A program made the position numbers and the translations under genes. The notes under the pieces are model-generated. The model was given only the letters and a program-made list of their open reading frames with translations, ran no database searches and had not been told where the DNA came from. Below are positions 19,696-27,600 of a stretch of 29,888 nucleotides of DNA, in pieces. The DNA comes from a virus: positions 1 to 29,888 of the IMG/VR virus record IMGVR_UViG_3300020401_000063; one strand, given 5' to 3'. Numbering within the stretch: position 1 is the first letter of the stretch; each line of letters begins with the position of its first letter.

Positions 19696-20243
19696 GTGAT
19701 TACAACGGATTCGGAAGCATCGACCTGTCAGATGTTAGTGAAAGTGGTGAACAGCGCAAAACAATACCCGCTGGAAACCACATTGTTAAGGTCGTAAGCG
19801 CCGCCATGAAAGACACAAGTAAAGGCGGCAAAATGCTTGAGGTTAAGTTTGAGAATGACGAAGGCCAGTATGTGTTGGAACGTCTCAACCTCGTTCATAA
19901 AACGTCTCAACAGGCTGTAGATATTGGCAAGCGCAAGTTGAAAGAGCTTCTAGTATGCGGCGGGCATCCTACCCCTGATAAACCTGGAAGTGTTGAGTCA
20001 TTAGTAGGCTTACGTCTTGGCGCACGAATTGTAAGTGGGCAGGATTGGCGAGACAAAGAGGGCAACGTACGTCCAGGCGGGGGAGAGTTACGTTCAACTG
20101 CGCCATTTTTTAAACCAGACGATGGCAGTGTTACGATTGGTGAAGCGCCAAAGGACGACCAGATGTTTGGAAAGTCCGATAGTAAGACTGATACTAAAAA
20201 ACAGTCTGAGGACGAAAAAGGCGACGACAATATACCCTTTTAG
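19692..20243 (+). CDS. SSB-like protein (DUF669 type) with acidic tail
   Basis: This encodes 183 residues. The beta-rich body (IVKVVSAAMKDTSKGGKMLEV, then YVLERLNLVHKTSQQAVDIG) matches the DUF669/SSB-like proteins found beside Sak4. The C-terminus is disordered and acidic and ends DDNIPF, the SSB tip motif that recruits partner proteins. It would coat single-stranded phage DNA and load Sak4 or the nuclease. Coupled to the Sak4 gene by ATGA. Its stop codon lies inside the first arm of an inverted repeat. Confidence 0.8.
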   Translation: MSDYNGFGSIDLSDVSESGEQRKTIPAGNHIVKVVSAAMKDTSKGGKMLEVKFENDEGQYVLERLNLVHKTSQQAVDIGKRKLKELLVCGGHPTPDKPGSVESLVGLRLGARIVSGQDWRDKEGNVRPGGGELRSTAPFFKPDDGSVTIGEAPKDDQMFGKSDSKTDTKKQSEDEKGDDNIPF

Positions 20244-20278
20244 TTCTGGCAACCCTCCCTTCAGACAAACTAAAAGGG
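20235..20278 (+). repeat. 11-bp inverted repeat overlapping the SSB stop codon
   Basis: CCCTTTTAGTT (20235-20245) and AACTAAAAGGG (20268-20278) pair perfectly around a 22-nt loop. The SSB stop codon TAG is in the left arm. Confidence 0.7.
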
Positions 20279-20279
20279 C

Positions 20280-20312
20280 GGGGGCGGTGCTTTGGAGAAG
20301 GATACCGCCCCC
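20280..20312 (+). promoter_or_regulatory. Strong GC hairpin with SD-like sequence in its loop, before the nuclease gene
   Basis: GGGGGCGGT (20280-20288) pairs with ACCGCCCCC (20304-20312); the 15-nt loop contains TTGGAGAAGG. The nuclease ATG at 20321 follows 8 bases later. There is no T-tract, so it is not a standard terminator. Folding would bring the looped SD-like sequence close to the start codon, so it may set the translation rate of the nuclease relative to SSB. Confidence 0.55.
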
Positions 20313-20320
20313 AATTCTAG

Positions 20321-21139
20321 ATGGATGTAAAGGATATCATAGCTAAGATTGATGCCGCTTCTGTCGAGGACAGGGAGTTTCGGCCGTACCTTGGCGCGTC
20401 TTTAATAGGAAATAATTGCGAAGCGTTTTTGCAGATGCAACTGAAAGGGTATCCGTCCAAAGATTTTGCACCGCATACGCTACGTATATTCGCACTGGGA
20501 CATGTCCTTGAGGACATGGTTGTCGCAGACTTAAAGAAAGCTGGCTTTAATGTCATGGAAAAGGATGACCTGACAGGCAGGCAATTTGAGTGGAAAGAGT
20601 GCGGTGGACACGTAAAAGCACACGCCGACGGATTGATTGATATAGACGCTGGCTCTCTGTCCTTATTAGAGATTAAGTCTATGAACGATAAGAAGTGGGG
20701 CGAGTTTAAAAAAGAAGGCGTTCGTATTTCGCATCCTAATTATTTTGCACAGTGTCAGATGATGATGGGGATGGGAAAGATTAAAAACGCTTTGCTTGTC
20801 GCGTACAACAAGAACACCAGCCACTATCATGTGGAGCATATCCCGTTTGATGATTTGGCGTTTTCACATATAGCGCTCAAGATAAATAGAGTGCTTGGTG
20901 GTGGCAGAGAAAGAACGTCTGATTCGCCCGACCGCATGGTCTGTAAATTCTGCAATCGAAGGCCAGTGTGTTGGACTGACCAAATGGACGATTTGATTGC
21001 AAAGGAATGTAGAACTTGCACATGGTCAAAGGCTAACGATGACGGGTCTTGGCAGTGTATGAAACATAGCAAGCGATGCAGAGAAATATGTGATGACTGG
21101 GTTCGCATAAATCTTGAGGAACAAGAACCATGGATTTAG
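20321..21139 (+). CDS. Cas4-like PD-(D/E)XK exonuclease with Fe-S type cysteines
   Basis: This encodes 272 residues. The RecB/Cas4-type nuclease core is seen in GHVLEDMV (H61, E64), HADGLIDI (D103), LLEIKS (E117, K119) and the following Q144. C33 near the N-terminus together with C208-x2-C211-x5-C217 matches the four-cysteine 4Fe-4S arrangement of Cas4 and AddB-type nucleases. After it comes a second Cys group (C230, C233, C246, C253, C257) that could bind zinc. It would resect DNA ends to supply single strands for the SSB and Sak4 pair. No ribosome site lies at the usual distance, except in the loop of the hairpin before it. Confidence 0.8.
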   Translation: MDVKDIIAKIDAASVEDREFRPYLGASLIGNNCEAFLQMQLKGYPSKDFAPHTLRIFALGHVLEDMVVADLKKAGFNVMEKDDLTGRQFEWKECGGHVKAHADGLIDIDAGSLSLLEIKSMNDKKWGEFKKEGVRISHPNYFAQCQMMMGMGKIKNALLVAYNKNTSHYHVEHIPFDDLAFSHIALKINRVLGGGRERTSDSPDRMVCKFCNRRPVCWTDQMDDLIAKECRTCTWSKANDDGSWQCMKHSKRCREICDDWVRINLEEQEPWI

Positions 21140-21435
21140 CAGAGTTGAAAGAAATAAATAAAAGGCTAAGGGATGCGAACGGCAAGATTGGCCATCACAA
21201 ACTACAACTGGATTCTGTAAATGACAGGATTAATTACATCACAGTCTGCATGCAGTGTTCCGATAGAGATGAAGAAATACTGGCACTAAGGAACGACCTT
21301 CAAAAAGCTATAGATAAAAAGCGACATGTGTTGTTAGAAATACAACGTCACGAAATCATAAAGGAAGAAATTGAAAATGAAAAAGAAGAAGGCGAATACA
21401 GAAGAAAAACCCAATATATGGGACAGTTCCGCTAG
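21130..21435 (+). CDS. Small coiled-coil protein
   Basis: This encodes 101 residues, MDLAELKEINKRLRDANGKI onward. It is almost entirely charged helix, with a CMQC pair near residues 40-43 that could be redox-active or metal-binding. It overlaps the nuclease end by 10 bp, with GAGGAACAAG as ribosome site. No family is recognised; small coiled-coil proteins after phage exonuclease genes are common. The next gene starts within its last 59 bp. Confidence 0.65.
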   Translation: MDLAELKEINKRLRDANGKIGHHKLQLDSVNDRINYITVCMQCSDRDEEILALRNDLQKAIDKKRHVLLEIQRHEIIKEEIENEKEEGEYRRKTQYMGQFR

Positions 21436-21643
21436 TAATAACGTCAACAAGCCCCCTCACTACACGAGCGGCGATATCGAATGTATTCACGCCATAGAGT
21501 CGGCGCTTACTGAAGAGGAGTTTCGCGGTTACTGCAAGGGTAACGCGCTAAAATATATCTGGCGCTCTGGCCTCAAGAACGATGCAAAAGAAGATATACA
21601 AAAAGCCCAGTGGTATCTGGCAAAACTATTGACCGTTATTTAG
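21377..21643 (+). CDS. DUF3310 protein (T7 gp1.7-like domain)
   Basis: This encodes 88 residues from the ATG that lies 9 bases after AAGGAAG; a TTG two codons earlier is possible. VNKPPHYTSGDIECIHAIES, then FRGYCKGNALKYIWRSGLK and DIQKAQWYLAKL, is the DUF3310 domain, nearly full length. The domain is widespread in phages and is present in T7 gp1.7, which has been described as a nucleotide kinase. Whether this short form has that activity is unknown. It ends the rightward operon and overlaps the stop of the convergent giant gene by 8 bp. Confidence 0.88.
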   Translation: MKKKKANTEEKPNIWDSSASNNVNKPPHYTSGDIECIHAIESALTEEEFRGYCKGNALKYIWRSGLKNDAKEDIQKAQWYLAKLLTVI

Positions 21644-24600
21644 GTTTTGCCCAGTTCTGCATAAACGAACTTTTTGGGATGGTTCGTTTTTTCGGCCCAG
21701 CGACTGCGTCTACAATACCACTTCTTACGTCTCGATACCCACCTAGAACAGGTATTCGTGTGGCGGCTATCCTTGCCGCTTGGCGCTGTTTGTAGTTCTC
21801 GTCGCTGAATACGCCTTGTCCAAAGGTAATTCCATCCATTACCGCCCCAGCAGTTGGGCCGCCAAAGACAGAAAGTATTCTTTGCGCGCCATATACGCCG
21901 TTATCGGCTTGCTCTGCTGTCTGATACAAAATATCCGCAAACAATCCAAGTCCACCCATTTGCACCATGCCCTCGATATACCAGCCCATAAACTTATCAG
22001 CGTCTATGCCATAGACTTCTCCGTGCAATCTGGCGTCCCAGCCCATAGACTCAGCTATTTGATTAAAAGAGCGGTCGCGAGGTTGCCTGGTGTCATCTTC
22101 GCCACGAGCTTGGACGTAGTCTTTTATAAGGTTTGCGCCAGCGCCCCCCGCAAGCGGGGCGACTGTCGCGAGCATCAGGGCTGGCGATATACGTCTACCT
22201 CCGCCAGTCATTGGGTCCGCAGTTACAGCTAGACGTCCAGCGTCGTAGCCCATCCTGCTCATCATTAGCGGGAATGATTTAAGCTGGAATATAAGTTGCC
22301 CTATAGGGCTTTGCGCTAACAGCGGTATATCATTTGCGTTGGGCGTAAATATTGTTTGGTTAGAAAACTTGATGATAGCTTCTTGCACCCTTTGTTTCGC
22401 GTCTGCTCTTTGCGGGCTGTCGCTGGGGTCGGGAATGAAGCTATCAAAGTCATCTATTCTTTGGTTTGTTGCGAGTAGCTCGTCTAATCCGTAGGCTCGC
22501 AGAATACGATATGCACTTTTAAATTTTCTATTTTGTTGCGCTAAATCTAGGCGCGGGTTGAAGTTCGTAAGCGCAATAGCGTACTCGGCTTTGAACCATT
22601 CGTGTCCAACAGCGGAAGATGCACTGCGCCAGAAACCAGTCCATGGAGAAAGCAGAGTAGCGTTAAAGAAAGCGACTGTGTTGCGTGAAGAGTCTGCACC
22701 GTACAGGCCAGTCATGCGTTCGTGTATCTGGTTCTCTAATGCCGCCCCAATATTGCGTGTCATCTTGCGATAATGCGGGTTTGTCATGTATTGACCCAGA
22801 CCTTTGGTAAACGCTTTAAGGCTACCAGAGCGCACGAGAGGCAGAATCATGTCACCAAAAGATGTAAAGACCGTAGAGCCAAGTAAAGTAATCGCGTTGA
22901 AATTACGCATTATTTTGGAAGTCCTGTGGCCGTAGTCTGAGAATATACCGTATCCAGCCATGCCCTTACGCTGTAATGAATCCAAAGTTCCCTGGGCAAA
23001 TCTTTCTTTGTTTCTGTCCAGCGGGCCATTCATGTTTTGACGGTCCAAAATAGCTCCAATAATTGCGTCTATTCTTTTGCTGAAAGCAGGCTCGCCGCGG
23101 GCAGTGTCGAAGCTATCCATAAACTGACGCATGGCAACCTCGCCCTTGGACGCCAAAGCGATAAGTTGTTGAGCGGCGCGCTGGGCCGCCACTTCGTCGC
23201 CTTCAAATGGCATGCGAGACTCACGTCTAATCTCCAACTTATCGTCAACGTAATCAGTTTGTGCGTTAACAATAACTTTTTTGGAAACTTTCTTCTTGGA
23301 AAGAAGCTCACCAATAGCAGTAGCCATATCATTTGCCGCAACCACTTTCATGTAGTCATGGAAACCGTGCATTTCGTTGCCATACTTTTCAGCCAAGTCA
23401 ATTCTACGAACTGCGTTGTCTGCATACTTACTTATGATTGCTTCCAAATCATTCTCAAGATACTGGCCGACATCGTCGAGATGTTCTTTAAACTCATCGA
23501 GACGTATGAGGCGCTGGTAATCTATATGGTCTCCAGAATTTTCGCGTGCGGACGCCACCTCTGGCGGCGTATAAACACCGTCTTCTTCAACTAAGCGTCT
23601 ATACACTGAATCAGCTTTCGCCAAAGCCGTATCAATAGTCAATGCTTCGTCCCTGAATCTTTCTCCTTCCGAGATAAAGTATCGGGCCAAAGACAGTTTG
23701 AAGTTTTCAGGGTCGCGCAATATTTTTTCTACGCTCCACACCTGCGGAAAGTAATCTTTTACAGTGCCAACCATGACACCAGCCTCGGTAAGCTCGTAGT
23801 GAATGTTCCTAAACATCTCACGTACTTTTTTGTAAGCAAACCTTTCGCCAGCATTGAGGTTTTTAACGGCCTCTGACTCAGGGCCGCGCCTAACGGCATT
23901 TACAATTTTTAGGTAAGAGCGTGGCTGGTCAACACCCAAGGCATGGTGGATGCCGTATTTGCCAATGTTAAAATCGCTTGCTTTACGTAACCAGTTTTTT
24001 ATTCCCCCTCCGCCCTGAAGTCCTGCAAGAGCCTCGAATATTGGTGATATATGGTTAGACGTACGTGCGGCTAGACGTTCGTAGTGACCCGTACCCTCCA
24101 TGCGTGCAGGAGCAATCCAATCTGCGAGCCATGTAAGTCCGAAACGTCTAAGGTTATGAGAGTTCTCACCAAACCCTACATTGAAAGCTCGACGTATTGC
24201 GCTTTGCTGTCGGCCGTTTGGCAGTTTACCGCGCGCCATATTGCCAATACCAGCGGCCGCGTTTGCTGACACTCCAGCGTCTCGCAACTGCTCTTCCATG
24301 GTTACAGTCTGGCCTTCGTTAAGCTGTCCTTGTTCGGCCATTGTATTAATGATACGAGCGTTGGTTCTTGATACCTCGTCTTTGTTATATATGTACCCAA
24401 CACTGTCTCGGCTATCATCAAACTCACCCGCCATAGCATGCTTGATATTGTTTTTATCTTCAAACATAAGGAACATTGTTTCAGACTGACGTTCTTCGTG
24501 TCCCTTTAGTCCATCGTAGCCAATGTCCTGCAAGACTTTGTTTAATTTTGTCGAAGCGTTTGCACGGGATATTGGTCGGCCCGTTGACCGCTGAGTCGCG

Positions 24601-27600
24601 TCCATGATGGCGTCAATGAACTCCATGTGCAGGGCGTCGCCAGTGATGTAGCCGCGTGACTCAATCATGTTAACGGCTGACTGCACGTCAACAGCGTCAC
24701 GAGTGTCCAAGCCAGCCATAATCTGCCGTATTGCTGGGATATCATCTAAGCCATAGTCTCTATCTATTGTGAAATCAAAGAAGTTGGCCTTGCCCAAATA
24801 TACAGGATGATATCTTGGCTTAGGCAAGACGTTAAACTTCTTTAACATGTCGTCAATTTGGTCTTCCACGACACGCTTGCTTACGTATACTTCATCAATT
24901 TGTTTATCATAGTGCAAGCCAGCAGGAAACTCGGCTGTGCTTGTTTCTATGCTGTTAACTTTTCTTGCTTTCAAAGTCATAATTGTATCGTCCATTATGT
25001 CTTTGATTTCTAACAAGTCATTGAAGGTATCAAGGTCTGTGTCTGTTGCCCCGCCGTCACGCAACGGGCCAGTCAAAGATTCATAGTATTCGTCCTGGGT
25101 ATTTTGTGTAGCAAGTTGCCTTACCATGATGCCGTTTCCGTATCTATCATGGCGCATAATCTGAGGCATTAGACCCCGCTCTCCCAGCACGTGCGGGCGC
25201 TTACCAGCTATATCCACTGTAGAAAGAATGTATAAAGGCGGCGGGTTGTTCGGGTCTGTATTACCTGTAAATGCGTTGATGGCATCCTTTCTGTTTTGGC
25301 TAGAGTTATTCCAAAACGCCTCTGTTGTTCTTTTCATGCCAGTCAAGTCACCTGTAGCCTCATCATCGTACCGACTTGGGTAAAAGATTTTGTCAATGTT
25401 GGGCGTAATTCCCTCTGAGTGAGAGTAACTGGTAAACACATTTCCATACGCGTCAAGCGAGGGATGCGCTTGTTTAATTCTTTTGTCCATCTGCCCATTT
25501 AGTATGTACGCCACGTGCTGTTTTACAGTGTGGACAAATGGGTCTAGGTTTTCGTTCGGGTCTGTGCCAGCCATATTCTTTGATGTTTTTACAACTAACT
25601 CACGAAGCGCAACGTCCCAATTTTCTTGAGTTATGGCCTTACCCTGACCGCCCTGAGCCAAAGTTCCAAATGTTCTCCGCCAAAGGTCTCGATGCAGTGT
25701 TTGGGTTGGGTCCATTATCACAACCGCTGTAATAACATCCTGCACGACAGCTTTGGCATTTTTTTGGCCTACTGCGCCTTCGGATTTAGGCGAAAGATTT
25801 GTAGCCAGACTGCGTAATTTTTTTCGTAACTCAGAAAACTCTGGGCTATCTATGTCAATCTGTTCATCTAGGTAATTACTAGGCGCAATACTTGGTGTGG
25901 CACTATTTGGGTCTTGGATGTCTATACGTCTAGCTACATCGTTGACGTCGCTCACACCCATCATTGCCAAATGTATGCGATTGGTCGGCCGAGGCGCGCC
26001 TGTTAAGTTTGCCAAGCGATAGAATACCGTACGCATGATATTCATTTTATCAGGGTCACGATGGCTTAGTTTTTCCTGAGCAACATTAAGACCAGCCCTA
26101 GCCCCAGGACTAATTGTTGTTCCAGAAATACCCTGCGTTTCAGCAATCTCCATTTCGATAGCACCCAAAGTTACTTGGCTGTCTATAAGCTGTGGCTCAA
26201 CCTCATCTGAAATTGGGTGAGCGCGCTCGTTTTCTTTCATTTGACGAGCGACTTGCTTGCCATAATCGGTTTCACCGTATTTTCCTAATTCATCAGCAAG
26301 CTGTGTGGGCGTTGCAGTTCTGTAGTTAATCGCTTGCCCATCATCTATTTGAGCAACAGTCGGAGATTTGTTTGTTCTTGCAACATCAGCGTTTTTTCTT
26401 GTTTCCTTGGTAATTTTATCCTGTTTGCGTTGTTTTTTGCGCTTACCATCCCGCAACTGCTTAGAGTATTTTGCGTACCCTTTAAGCTCTTTTTTAGGGG
26501 CAAAAGAAATACCTGCATACCCGCCCTGCATTTTGATAGGTTCGTCTGATAACTCGTTAAACTTTTTACGAGCATCGTTAATTATGATTTCAATAAGCTC
26601 GCTAGTTTCAAAGCGAGGGTCTCCGTCTTCTGTTCGGTTGCCATAGACGATTTGAGTAATTCTTTCTGCATCTTCTGTTACGTTGCGAGAAACAGCGTCG
26701 TAACTAAACCCTAAATTTTCAGCATCAGAAACACTAAGGGTGCTTACGTCCCGACCCATGGCGGCGTAAATTCTTTGGTATAAACTTTGGGCAAGTTTGT
26801 GAGTTCTGCCAAGTAGCATGAACGGCTTACCAGACTCTCCATATTGGTTGCTTCGTGCTTGTTCTGGGGCGGCCAAACCATACAGTCTATTGGCCAGCAG
26901 TTGAGCATTAAACACTATGCTGTCGTCATTACCACTTATCACTGATTGCAATAATTCTTCGTGGTACGAAGTTAACTCTTCCACCACACGATGCAACGCC
27001 TTACCCGCGTCTGTGACTGGCTCCATCACGCCTTCGTGTAGAGCCGCGGCTTGCAGATTGTCTGGCAGGATTTTACTAAATAAGGGAACCAAGTCAGGGT
27101 CGATGTTTTTCTTATTAATAAAGAAATCCACGAGACTTTTAACGTATCTTGCTATCTGCCTCATGTGACGACTTTTGTTCCAAAAACTATCCTGCCTAAA
27201 CTCTGGAGCAAGCCTTTCGTTCATGGCCCAAGACGCAAATTGATTAGCAAACCATTCTTGCGGGCTGTCCATAGCGTTGGTGGTTTCTCGCAACTCCCCG
27301 CCATAGATAAATGTCCCAGCATGGTCTGCCCGTCTCTGAAAATCTGGTGCTATGCGAACTCCAGGCTCTTCTCCCATGTTGAACATAGTTTGAGCCAACT
27401 TCATTTCGCGCACTGTGCCAGATTCTTGGTCTATGTACTTTTGGGCAGTGTTCCAAAAATTTAATTTATCTTCGGGTGTTAAGATATTTTTGTATGCCCA
27501 ATGACCAAGCTCATGCAACGTGACGAAAAGACTTGGTTTTACACCTTCATATCTTGTCAGTTCTATTTGATTAGTTCTTTCTAGCGGATTTCGAGAGGCG

